DNA of 20,926 nucleotides from Pseudanabaenales cyanobacterium. GTDB taxonomy: Bacteria; Cyanobacteriota; Cyanobacteriia; Phormidesmidales; Phormidesmidaceae. This document shows, piece after piece, positions 8,352 to 15,211 of this stretch. Position 1 is the stretch's first letter. The number at the start of each line of letters is the position of its first letter. The notes beneath the pieces were generated by a model. It did no database searches and was not told where the DNA came from. It saw nothing but the letters and a program-made list of their open reading frames with translations. The stretch is taken from positions 1 to 20,926 of the forward strand of contig JAKSDM010000612.1 in NCBI GenBank assembly GCA_022360135.1. Reading direction: 5' to 3'. The translations under genes were made by a program, and so were the position numbers.

Positions 8352-8981
8352 TCAGTTTAAAATCGGAACAATAAGTTCTTTGCCAATCGCCAAAATGCGA
8401 GGGTTGCTAATTTTATTGGCGTTAGCGATGGGACGCCATAAACTTGAATCTTCGTATTCTTGATTTGCCATCATCCAGAGGGAATCTCCTTGTTTAGGAA
8501 TAATTCTTTTGGTGCGATCGCTCGATTCTTTACGGACACCCTGTAATTGTTCAGTGAGGGTCTTATATTCTTTGAATGTGACGCTGAGAGTTGCCCTAAC
8601 TGGAATACCTGATTCTAAAAATAAGGTAAATTTTTGGTTGACTTGTTCCAGCGTTGCTTTGAAATTGAGAGAACCCCAACGGAATTCGCAAATAGGGGGA
8701 GCATGAAGAGCGGGATCGATATCCAATAACGCCGTAATTTCTCTGGTGTATCTCCTAACATCTTCTCCTTTTTCATAGGAATCAAAGAACAAGTCCATTG
8801 TTAGGGTTTGAGTATTGCCACTCACAAACTGGGTAGCGGGTGTGGCGGTTCCCGGTACAGCGGTCCGTTGAAATTGATTGCTCGTCTCCAGAGAATATTC
8901 AGTTGGGTTAAATAAGACCTGAATGGCTCTGCCTGTTCTACCGCCTGCGACAGGTTGAATAAAAGCTTTTTCTAAGGCCAT
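8352..8981 (-). CDS. cis7: LysM-domain baseplate adaptor (Afp7/gp53-like, Cis7)
   Basis: A 209-residue protein. The N-terminal half has the signature of Afp7-type adaptors: VLFNPTEYSLE at about residues 23-33, followed by FVSGNTQTLTMDLFFDSYE at about 53-71 and a segment that pairs a short cysteine-containing strand (PPICEFRWGS) with a later CIPV-like strand (here SGIPVRATLSVTFKEY). The C-terminal 50 residues form a LysM-like domain (QGDSLWMMANQEYEDSSLWRPIA, then NPRILAIGKELIVP). In Afp-type particles this protein links the first tube ring to the hub; the LysM may help dock the structure at peptidoglycan. A strong AGAGGAG ribosome-binding site lies eight bases before the ATG. It is preceded by the unrecognised ~540-residue gene and followed after 4 bases by the hub gene. 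Confidence 0.9.
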   Translation of the reverse strand: MALEKAFIQPVAGGRTGRAIQVLFNPTEYSLETSNQFQRTAVPGTATPATQFVSGNTQTLTMDLFFDSYEKGEDVRRYTREITALLDIDPALHAPPICEFRWGSLNFKATLEQVNQKFTLFLESGIPVRATLSVTFKEYKTLTEQLQGVRKESSDRTKRIIPKQGDSLWMMANQEYEDSSLWRPIANANKISNPRILAIGKELIVPILN

Positions 8982-9017
8982 TTTTACTCTCCTCTAAACG
9001 CGACTTCACTGTTGAAT

Positions 9018-10637
9018 TTACAACAGGCCTCTTCTGTGACGTTCTATTTTGATTTTTCGTTCAATCATTTGATATACCTGGTCGGCAAGTCGATTAACTT
9101 CTATATTGGGTAGGTCGAAATTAGTTTGTCTCTGTTTTTCCCACCCCTTTTTTCTGTCCACTTGACTGGCTTGATTCGACCAGATGGGCGTAGCCATTGA
9201 TTTGGACTGAGCGAATTCCATCGCAGTGGCTTTAGAGAATGCATAATCTCCCTGGCGCGATTGGTTAATGGCAGCTGCATTATTAATCTGCCGAGCGAGA
9301 ACAAGCTCTTCAGAGATAGAGGAAGGCTGGTTAATTTGAAGTCTTTGTTGGTTTAACCTGTTCGTACGGATATGATGCGGCTCCAAGCTCAGCTCATCAC
9401 GGGAATGAAGAGCCATCTCGCCAGACTGTAAAATCGATTTTGTCTCAATACTTTGTTGCCTTTGGACAAGATTAAACTGACGTTCAAATGTTGATATTGT
9501 CCGACTCATATTGACTGAACGAGTCAGCATAGATGTCTCAGGTGAAACTGATTGTTTTTGAGAGAGATTAAGCAGTGCTAAGTCATTTCTGTTGTTTATC
9601 AGCAACTTAGGCGATTTCTGAGAATAAATATCCCAAGATGCGTTTGCCTCCTCTTGGGAGGGGGTTGGAGGTTGGGTTAACCAGGATACTTCAGATAAAC
9701 CCACCCCTAACCCCTCCCAAGAGGGGAACTGGATAAAAGTTGATTGATTCATCTGGGTAGTTTTTTCCCTGGAAATCACCTTAATTGGTTGGCGAGGTGA
9801 TAAGAAACCGAGTATTGAACCGCCGGACAATGTTGATAATGACAACGGTTGTAATAAGAGAGTTTGAAACGTAATAACGTTGGCTCGCAGTTGTTTAAAC
9901 TGTTCAAGTTTAGACGAGACAGACAGAGCACTGATTTTCGGCGATATAAACAATGGCTTCTTGGGGAAGCAGAAAGTGAAAAAGTGAGGACGTGAAGAAG
10001 CTAGAGAAATGGAGAATTTCCGCTCAATTTCCTGTGCTTTTGCGTCGCCATGCTTTTTGTCATCCTTGCTCTTCACTTCCTGTGGGGGAAGTGTCTTTTG
10101 CTGAAAAGATAAAGGTATTGCTTTGAGATCAGCTTGCGACTGGAATAATAAACCAGTTTGGCTCAACCATCGCTGTTGCAATTTCAGTCCCATGCTGACT
10201 GGCTGATGGGTTTGTAGCGGCGATGTTCTGGTAATCGGAATTGAGTTTCCCGGTGAGAGAGTTAACCCATTTTTGGACAAGGGTTGGGGTTGATTTTGGC
10301 GCTTTCCCCTCAACAATCTTTGAACGACTATATTCCAGAAGAAAGGAACGTTTAAATTTAATTTGAGCTGGGTTGTGGAAGGGAATGTATAAATTACCTT
10401 GTTCTTCAGAATCTGAGTTATGTTAAATACATGACTTCCCCTGCTTGCTTTTTGGAGCAGAGTTAAGGTTGCCAATGGAAACCTTCCCAATTTTAAGCCG
10501 CTATATTTACTTGCAATCTGTTGGCTGAAATCAGGATTGCTTACCCCAAAAGAAGGTAATGGCTGAATTTGTGGCGCGAATTGCCCAACTTTGGGAATAT
10601 AGGTGGGAATATAGGATCGAGTGCGTCTCATCTTCAT
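9018..10637 (-). CDS. Unrecognised Gln/Ser-rich protein between tube 2 and the LysM adaptor
   Basis: A protein of 539 residues if it begins at the ATG at 10637, which overlaps the tube-2 stop by one base (TGATG). A TTG three bases earlier is less likely. I do not recognise the bulk of it. Most of the chain is basic, rich in Gln, Ser, Leu and Asn, with few acidic residues and no predicted membrane segment, and looks largely unstructured with scattered helices. The last ~30 residues differ: NIEVNRLADQVYQMIERKI followed by a basic tail looks like an amphipathic helix, similar to endings I associate with proteins encoded at this position in other CIS and phage-tail loci. Residues about 304-329 come from an inverted repeat read through in frame. 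Position suggests a tube- or baseplate-linked scaffold, or possibly a tape-measure substitute; this is inference. Coding is supported by the overlap and by the absence of stops over 1.6 kb. Confidence 0.65.
   Translation of the reverse strand: MKMRRTRSYIPTYIPKVGQFAPQIQPLPSFGVSNPDFSQQIASKYSGLKLGRFPLATLTLLQKASRGSHVFNITQILKNKVIYTFPSTTQLKLNLNVPFFWNIVVQRLLRGKRQNQPQPLSKNGLTLSPGNSIPITRTSPLQTHQPVSMGLKLQQRWLSQTGLLFQSQADLKAIPLSFQQKTLPPQEVKSKDDKKHGDAKAQEIERKFSISLASSRPHFFTFCFPKKPLFISPKISALSVSSKLEQFKQLRANVITFQTLLLQPLSLSTLSGGSILGFLSPRQPIKVISREKTTQMNQSTFIQFPSWEGLGVGLSEVSWLTQPPTPSQEEANASWDIYSQKSPKLLINNRNDLALLNLSQKQSVSPETSMLTRSVNMSRTISTFERQFNLVQRQQSIETKSILQSGEMALHSRDELSLEPHHIRTNRLNQQRLQINQPSSISEELVLARQINNAAAINQSRQGDYAFSKATAMEFAQSKSMATPIWSNQASQVDRKKGWEKQRQTNFDLPNIEVNRLADQVYQMIERKIKIERHRRGLL
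9650..9726. repeat. Palindromic interspersed repeat (REP/MITE-like) read through inside a gene
   Basis: The left arm starts CCTCTTGGGAGGGG (9650-9663) and continues G-rich to about 9679 (GTTGGAGGTTGGGTT). The right arm (about 9698-9726) is its reverse complement with few mismatches (AACCCACCCCTAACCCC then TCCCAAGAGG). About 18 bases separate the arms. Transcribed, this would form a long, very stable hairpin. Elements with the CCCCTCCCAAGAGGGG end are scattered through filamentous cyanobacterial genomes. Here the element keeps the minus-strand frame open and adds residues reading FPSWEGLGVGL ... PPTPSQEEA to the host protein. The inverted repeat is directly visible; its mobile nature is inferred. 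Confidence 0.8.
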
Positions 10638-11053
10638 CAAGCTTTGGATAAACCGTTGTGAGATAGCTCTAGCGTTTCCACCGCAACTGTATTGCTATCC
10701 CCTTTCAACTCGGGTCCAACCCATTTCACTGGGTAGGCGTTAGTAAAATTCCAGCGCCACTTCTCGCTGCCGGTATAGTCCAGTAGAATGACCGAACCAT
10801 TTTGTCGTTGAATTCGCCCAGTAATGACATTTTGATGCCACTGCCAAAGATCGGTTGAGTCGGTAATGCCGCGCTTGAGAACAAGATTTGGATATTTTGT
10901 CACTTTGGGCAACTTATGCACGAAATCATTACGACCTCCTTCTTGATAGTCTTCCGTTTCAGTTTCTGCCTGCAGTCCAGACACTTCGGAAAAGCGACCG
11001 ACGACTAAACTCCTAATCTCAACTAAAAAATTGAAGGCTGTATACGGAGCCAT
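10637..11053 (-). CDS. cis1: CIS inner tube protein 2 (Afp1/Afp5-like)
   Basis: A 138-residue member of the gp19-like tail-tube family (conserved phage tail region protein). It has the usual order: YTAFNFLVEI at the N-terminus, GRFSEVSGLQAETETEDYQEGG at about residues 18-39 (described, not a continuous new motif), LPKVTKYPNLVLKRGI near 48-63, LWQWH near 69-73, WRWNFTNAYPVKWVGP around 98-113, and VAVETLELSHNGL at the end. Such proteins stack as hexameric rings to form the tube driven through the target membrane. It is about half identical by eye to tube protein 1 encoded upstream. In Afp-like systems the second tube paralogue forms the first ring on the baseplate, and its location beside the adaptor and hub genes fits that. 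Its stop overlaps the start of the next gene by one base. Confidence 0.92.
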   Translation of the reverse strand: MAPYTAFNFLVEIRSLVVGRFSEVSGLQAETETEDYQEGGRNDFVHKLPKVTKYPNLVLKRGITDSTDLWQWHQNVITGRIQRQNGSVILLDYTGSEKWRWNFTNAYPVKWVGPELKGDSNTVAVETLELSHNGLSKA

Positions 11054-11077
11054 GACTATTCAGCTACCTCTATCGTT

Positions 11078-11293
11078 TTACGGGCCTTGGTCATCCCTGT
11101 TTAACTTGCGATTAATCTTGGAAATTTCCTCACACCACAGTCTGCGATCGCCATGTTCCATGTTCATGATTTCGTCATGGGACCATGGAAAATGATAAGC
11201 AATAAAGGCTACCTCTTCGTAGATTTTGTCTCGGGGGTAGCCTACTATACTTCCCCCGAGGCCATCACCTCCACCTCGTGTTCTTGCCCACAT
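11078..11293 (-). CDS. DUF6760 family small CIS protein
   Basis: A 71-residue reading frame with the DUF6760 core: GYPRDKIYEEVAFIAYHF at about residues 18-35, then PWSHDEIMNMEHGDRRLW and EEISKINRKLN. This small helical protein is encoded just after the baseplate-chaperone-like gene in many CIS and related phage-tail clusters; the next residues form a Trp/Glu-rich helix pair resembling phage tail assembly partners. Function is unknown; an assembly role is inferred. The only ATG in frame, at 11293, makes the frame overlap the preceding gene by 49 bases. The first ~13 residues (WARTRGGGDGLGG) are then simply the shifted reading of the end of that gene. Initiation at a non-standard ATA codon nearer the conserved core cannot be excluded. 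Confidence 0.8.
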   Translation of the reverse strand: MWARTRGGGDGLGGSIVGYPRDKIYEEVAFIAYHFPWSHDEIMNMEHGDRRLWCEEISKINRKLNRDDQGP

Positions 11294-11610
11294 TTTGGGC
11301 AGACCGTCTTAATATTGAGTGCGCCATTCTCGTTAATTTGGCGGTAAAAGTCTTGTAAAAAAGCTAAATCTGCCGCAAATAGCCCTTCAATGACTTTAGG
11401 ATTGACTTGCTCTAGGGCTCCCAAGCGGGTAATTACCCGAGATAAAATGATGATCACCAAGTACCCTGGATTGGATGTGCAGCGTGGGTCTTTCATCGGG
11501 GCAATTTCGTCGTAGGCAGTGGCTAGCCGCATTACGCCTTTCTGATGAAGATCACCCTCAGAATCTACATAGCCACGGGGCAGAGTAAACGGAAATTCTG
11601 TTTGTAACAT
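11245..11610 (-). CDS. Baseplate hub assembly chaperone-like protein (T4 gp26/gp51 type)
   Basis: A 121-residue protein beginning MLQTEFPFTLPRGYVDSEGD, with the pattern of the family that includes T4 baseplate hub assembly catalysts and phage tail assembly chaperones: a beta strand with LPRGYVD, an acidic turn, MRLATAYDEIAP, then a helical middle (YLVIIILSRVITRLG, LFAADLAFLQDFYRQIN) that contacts tail proteins. The C-terminus carries a single CPKCG motif near residue 105, probably half of a zinc ribbon or a dimer-forming site. Its ATG overlaps the stop of tube protein 1 (TAATG), so the two are translated together, as expected for a chaperone of tail assembly. It is likely absent from the finished particle. 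The family call is by pattern and position. Confidence 0.72.
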   Translation of the reverse strand: MLQTEFPFTLPRGYVDSEGDLHQKGVMRLATAYDEIAPMKDPRCTSNPGYLVIIILSRVITRLGALEQVNPKVIEGLFAADLAFLQDFYRQINENGALNIKTVCPKCGQEHEVEVMASGEV

Positions 11611-12047
11611 TAGCCTTTAGCTACTCCCTCGTGAGCAATTTCTAACGTTTCAATCGCCACCTCATTGCCGGTCGCATTGAAGCTAGCGCCGGTCCATTTG
11701 GTGGGCCAGCCTTCGCGAAAATTCCAGCGCATCTTTTCTTGACCCAGGTCGTCTAAAAGTACAATTGAGCCGTTTTTGCGCTCGACCTGACCTTCCACTG
11801 ATTTGGTTCGCCATTGCCAGAGTTCTTGGTCATCGGTGATTCCATACTTCAAAGAGATATTGGAATACTTGACCAAGCCAGGCAACTTACGGACGGTGAG
11901 ATATTTTTCGTCGCCTTCACGGTATTCAATCGGGTCTTGGGCGGAATCGAGTCCTGAACACTCTCGAAAGCCAGCCCTTGTAATCCCATCAATTTCGACT
12001 AAAAAGTTATAGGCGCGGTATGGGTCTCTGCGAACTCCAACTACCAT
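11610..12047 (-). CDS. cis1: CIS inner tube protein 1 (Afp1/Afp5-like)
   Basis: A 145-residue gp19-like tube protein with the same block order as tube protein 2: YRAYNFLVEIDGI at about residues 10-22, AGFRECSGLDS near 24-34, a DPIEYREGDEKYLTVRKLPG block at about 37-56, LKYGITDDQELWQW near 62-75, GSIVLLDD near 90, KMRWNFREGWPTKW near 101-114, and VAIETLEIAHEG at the end. It probably forms the bulk of the tube, being encoded directly after the sheath genes with a strong AAGGAG ribosome-binding site eight bases before the ATG. The tube hexamer carries cargo or delivers the spike when the sheath contracts. The gene overlaps the chaperone-like gene by one base. Confidence 0.93.
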   Translation of the reverse strand: MVVGVRRDPYRAYNFLVEIDGITRAGFRECSGLDSAQDPIEYREGDEKYLTVRKLPGLVKYSNISLKYGITDDQELWQWRTKSVEGQVERKNGSIVLLDDLGQEKMRWNFREGWPTKWTGASFNATGNEVAIETLEIAHEGVAKG

Positions 12048-12075
12048 GTTCGAATCTCCTTAACGTGTAAAGTTT

Positions 12076-13260
12076 TCATCGTTTTGTAATAGGTGACTGT
12101 CCAGCCCTAGTAGATTCTGCGATCGCAACACCGCTAGGGTCCTGTAAGATCCGGACAACGATGAATTCACCGGGAATGGCTGGCGCTAAACCAATTTCCG
12201 TAACGACCTTGCCAGCCTCTCTCATTTCAGGGGGGTTCGTTTCTTCATCGCATTTAATGTAGAAGGCGTCTGAGGACGAATTCCCTTTCAGCGCCCCTGC
12301 TTGAAACAGAGTATTGAAATAAGCTGTCAATTCACGCCGAATAGTCGCCCATAAACTCGGGTTGTTCGGTTCAAACACCGTGTTCGCCATTTCCACTTCG
12401 AGCCAGCGCCCCACCGTTAGAAATAAGCGCCGTACGTTGATATAAAGCCATTGCGGGTCAGAACTCAGTGTTCTAGCGCCCCAGATGCGAATGCCGCGTC
12501 CAGGAAAGGCCCGTAGACAATTGATGTTTTGCCGATTTAGTTCACCTTGTTGTTCATTAGTCAAGGAAATTTCCAGGTCTAGCACGCCTTCCAGCACTTC
12601 ATTAGCGGGGGCTTTGTGAACGCCAATGCGATCGTCACTGCGGGCGTATACGCCCGCGATGTGACCGCAGGCCGGGATAAAAGCGCCGTTCTGTTCTGGA
12701 CCATCGGCGATCCGCACCCAAGGGTAGTACAAGGCGCCGTAATCGTAGGGTTTGGCGAATGCCCGCCGTTGCGCCTGAACGGCTTGAGGAGCGGCCCTAG
12801 GCAAAGCATCCAGGATAGCAAAGCGATCGCCTAGATCACTGCAATGTTTCAGCACAGCAGATTGCATGATCCGTACCTGCTCTGGGTCAGTTTCTAAAGC
12901 AGGCAAGCCAATAATATCCGGTGCACAGACCAAGTCAATGGTATTTAAGCTCTCCAGTGCAGCCAGTCCTTCCTCTAGGGCTTGTGAAGTGGTGTTGTTG
13001 AGACAAACCACATAACACCGACGGCCTCCATTCTGGAAAAAACCTCGGACCGCATAAGCTAGGTAGCTATTGGCTAAAGGTTTTCCAAAAAACTGCTCAA
13101 ACTGTGGCCATAACAACTGTTGAGGCTGGTTGACCGGGGTCTCGTTAGCTTGAGGCTGCTGGCGATTGCAGATCCCTATAAAGACCGGTACACCCGTATC
13201 GAGTTCCACTGACGGCGGTGGAAAAATATCGTCCTTATAGACACCTGGGGTTCCATACAT
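12076..13260 (-). CDS. cis2: CIS sheath protein 2 (Afp2/3/4-like)
   Basis: A sheath subunit of 394 residues from the ATG at 13260. A TTG six bases upstream also opens the frame, but GGAAGG lies six bases before the ATG and favours it. Sheath landmarks: TPGVY at residues 3-7, FFQNGGRRCYVV near 73-84, PYDYGALYYPWV around 170-181, IPACGHIAGVYARSD near 191-205, VHKAPANEVLEG near 211-222, and RIWGARTL near 260. The C-terminal handle region (KCDEETNPPEMREAGKVVTE, IGLAPAIPGEF) pairs with neighbouring subunits. It shares the overall plan of sheath 1 but lacks its insert around residue 45 and has a different N-terminus, so it may form a specialised first ring at the baseplate or a mixed sheath. The gene lies 42 bases after sheath 1. 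Confidence 0.93.
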   Translation of the reverse strand: MYGTPGVYKDDIFPPPSVELDTGVPVFIGICNRQQPQANETPVNQPQQLLWPQFEQFFGKPLANSYLAYAVRGFFQNGGRRCYVVCLNNTTSQALEEGLAALESLNTIDLVCAPDIIGLPALETDPEQVRIMQSAVLKHCSDLGDRFAILDALPRAAPQAVQAQRRAFAKPYDYGALYYPWVRIADGPEQNGAFIPACGHIAGVYARSDDRIGVHKAPANEVLEGVLDLEISLTNEQQGELNRQNINCLRAFPGRGIRIWGARTLSSDPQWLYINVRRLFLTVGRWLEVEMANTVFEPNNPSLWATIRRELTAYFNTLFQAGALKGNSSSDAFYIKCDEETNPPEMREAGKVVTEIGLAPAIPGEFIVVRILQDPSGVAIAESTRAGQSPITKR

Positions 13261-13302
13261 AAGCAACCTTCCATGGGGTTGAACAATTTCTTGCGAATCA
13301 GG

Positions 13303-14511
13303 TTATTGGTTATTTTCTGGCCCTGTCCATTGGGTAATGCGGAAGATGACGAACTCGGCTGGTTTGACAATCGCTACGCCAATCTCCGTCACTACCTGAC
13401 CCAAATCCCGAACTTCGGGAGGATTCGTTTCTTCGTCGCATTTAACATAGAAAGCAGCTGCAGGCGTCTCGCCAAATAGAGCGCCATCTCGCCAGACATT
13501 GGTCAGGAAGGCAGAAACATTGCGCCTGATTTTCGCCCAAAGTTTATAGTCGTTCGGTTCAAACACTGCCCATTGGGTGCCCTCGTCAATTGATTCCCGC
13601 AGGTAAAGGAGCAAACGCCGAACATTGATATATGTCCATTCAGGATCCTCTTTGCTCGCCAGGGTGCGGGCGCCCCAAATCGTCATATTGCCGTTAAATT
13701 TACGAATGATATTGATGCCTTCTGGGTTTAACCCTGCTTGTTCCGCCTTATTGACAACAACCTCAACGCCCAATGCTCCCCGAATGACTTCATTCGCTGG
13801 CGCCTTATGCACCCCACGCTCAGTATCAACTCGAGCATAGACGCCAGCAATGTGACCACTGGGAGGAACGTAAATCTTGTCTCCAGTAATGGGGTCAGAA
13901 ACTTGAATCCAAGGAAAGTAAAGGGCGCCGTAGCTCTCATCTCTAGTCCCTGCTTGAATCGCTGCTTTGGTGAGATTAGTATTGCTCACGCCTTCATGAC
14001 GACCATCTAGAATGGCAAAGCGGTCTTGTAGATAGGTATCCATACAATGATCCAGTACAGCATTCTGGACCGCATCATCTACTGCGCCAGGCGTCGCTAC
14101 AATCGCAATCTCGTCAATAGCCTTAAAGCTTTCCAAGGCGTCGTTGACAGCCTCCACATTATTGATATCATCATTGATTCGGGTCACCCAACAACGAGAA
14201 CCACCGTTATTAAAGAAGCCGTACACGGCGTGAGCCAGGGTCGAGTTGCCCTCCTGCAAATCACCAAAGGTGGTTTTGAACCTTTCCCAACTGGAGATTA
14301 AATGTGGCTGATTCACAGCCGCCACCGTGTAAGTATCTCCAGGTAGGGGATTGTTGGGATCGGCAGGTGCTTTATCAGGTAGAACAGGCAGTCTGACACT
14401 CTCAGACACATAGCCAATGAAACCAGCAATGCTGGTGCCGACACCGGCAATGGGTTTACTCCCAGAAGATACTTCCTCAACGTATACTCCTGGTGCTTGA
14501 TAAACGGGCAT
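13303..14511 (-). CDS. cis2: CIS sheath protein 1 (Afp2/3/4-like)
   Basis: A 402-residue contractile sheath protein, phage tail sheath family. Landmarks: YQAPGVYVEEVSSGSKPI at residues 4-21, the usual sheath opening; IAGFIGY near 28-34; FFNNGGSRCWVTRI near 98-111; a nucleotide-fold-like domain with ALESFKAIDEIAIVATPG near 126-143; ESYGALYFPWI around 193-203; PSGHIAGVYARVD near 217-229; and HKAPANEVIRGALG near 234-247. The C-terminal FYVKCDEETNPPEV and VVTEIGVAIVKPAEFVIFRI strands form the handshake between rings. Contraction of this helix around the tube powers injection. A strong AAGGAG ribosome-binding site lies before the ATG, and the 103-base upstream gap holds overlapping inverted repeats, in keeping with high and separately tuned expression of the major structural protein. 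Confidence 0.95.
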   Translation of the reverse strand: MPVYQAPGVYVEEVSSGSKPIAGVGTSIAGFIGYVSESVRLPVLPDKAPADPNNPLPGDTYTVAAVNQPHLISSWERFKTTFGDLQEGNSTLAHAVYGFFNNGGSRCWVTRINDDINNVEAVNDALESFKAIDEIAIVATPGAVDDAVQNAVLDHCMDTYLQDRFAILDGRHEGVSNTNLTKAAIQAGTRDESYGALYFPWIQVSDPITGDKIYVPPSGHIAGVYARVDTERGVHKAPANEVIRGALGVEVVVNKAEQAGLNPEGINIIRKFNGNMTIWGARTLASKEDPEWTYINVRRLLLYLRESIDEGTQWAVFEPNDYKLWAKIRRNVSAFLTNVWRDGALFGETPAAAFYVKCDEETNPPEVRDLGQVVTEIGVAIVKPAEFVIFRITQWTGPENNQ

Positions 14512-14545
14512 TATTGTTACTCCTTGTTTTTAAGCAGCGGTAGGG

Positions 14546-14579
14546 GCAAGGTTACATGACTCACCTTGCGATCAGTGAG
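14546..14579. promoter_or_regulatory. Overlapping inverted repeats in the leader of the sheath gene
   Basis: In the 103-base gap between the beta-sandwich gene and sheath 1, GCAAGGT (14546-14552) pairs perfectly with ACCTTGC (14563-14569) around a 10-base loop. A second pair, CTCAC (14560-14564) with GTGAG (14575-14579), overlaps the first, so the two hairpins exclude each other. They lie about 35-70 bases upstream of the sheath start. A role in mRNA processing, stabilisation or attenuation before the highly expressed sheath is possible but is inference; no convincing promoter boxes are visible here. Confidence 0.35.
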
Positions 14580-14614
14580 GATTTTCAACCCATCGGTTGA
14601 CTGAGTGCAAATCG

Positions 14615-15205
14615 CTAAAGATTTTTTGAGTTCTTCCTCAAGATAAAGTTGGAAGTTTCCTCTATACCAGGCTGACTGAGTAATACCGTCTCAGCAGTAG
14701 GCTGGTAGCCTTGGGCAGAGACTATCACGGTACGCTCAAATTGCTCAGATGCCTCTAGCCCACTGAGTAAGTATTGCCCCGCTTGATTGCTAAAGGAACT
14801 TTCTTCACTGTACTTGAGTCGCACTTTAGCTAAGATGATAGGAACTGCATCTTGGTTAACTACCTGACCCTTTAGGCAAGTGGGCGGCAGCGCCAGATCG
14901 GCGACAGTAATGACATTTTTGTCGTCTGGAGAATGGGAAACTGCGACCTCAAGAGAGACTGCGCCATAGCGCCTACCTGCACCTGGTAATGAGGCGATCA
15001 GCGTATAGTTGCCGTTGGGTAGATCGATAAAGTAAAAAAGTCCATCCGTTGCGGTTTGCGTTTGGTCAGGGCGGTTGGCGGCGGTGAATGCGGCAGGAGC
15101 ATCGATAATCCTCACTTGGGCATCTGCAATTGCGTTCTGAGTTTGAGCATTGATCACCCGCCCTGAAATACTTACTTGATGTTGGACTTGTGGATGGTGT
15201 CGCAT
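14615..15205 (-). CDS. Tandem carboxypeptidase-regulatory-like beta-sandwich protein
   Basis: A 196-residue protein made of two beta-sandwich units of the carboxypeptidase regulatory-like (transthyretin-like) type. Unit 1 spans about residues 10-105: VSISGRVINAQTQNAI, DAQVRI, then the diagnostic GLFYFIDLPNGNYTLIAS and a closing strand. Unit 2 spans about 106-193: CLKGQVVNQDAVPI, AKVRLKYSEES, then GQYLLSGLE, VIVSAQGYQP and a final strand. No zinc or catalytic peptidase residues are present, so this is a binding or decoration fold and not an enzyme. No signal peptide is seen. It lies between the tail-terminator and sheath genes, which suggests a sheath, collar or surface accessory part; that role is inferred. 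Seven bases separate it from the terminator gene. Confidence 0.7.
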   Translation of the reverse strand: MRHHPQVQHQVSISGRVINAQTQNAIADAQVRIIDAPAAFTAANRPDQTQTATDGLFYFIDLPNGNYTLIASLPGAGRRYGAVSLEVAVSHSPDDKNVITVADLALPPTCLKGQVVNQDAVPIILAKVRLKYSEESSFSNQAGQYLLSGLEASEQFERTVIVSAQGYQPTAETVLLSQPGIEETSNFILRKNSKNL

Positions 15206-15211
15206 GGATTA

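Noticed and set aside
14615..15205. An active metallocarboxypeptidase
   Set aside because: Only the regulatory beta-sandwich units are present; there is no HxxE...H zinc site or catalytic domain.
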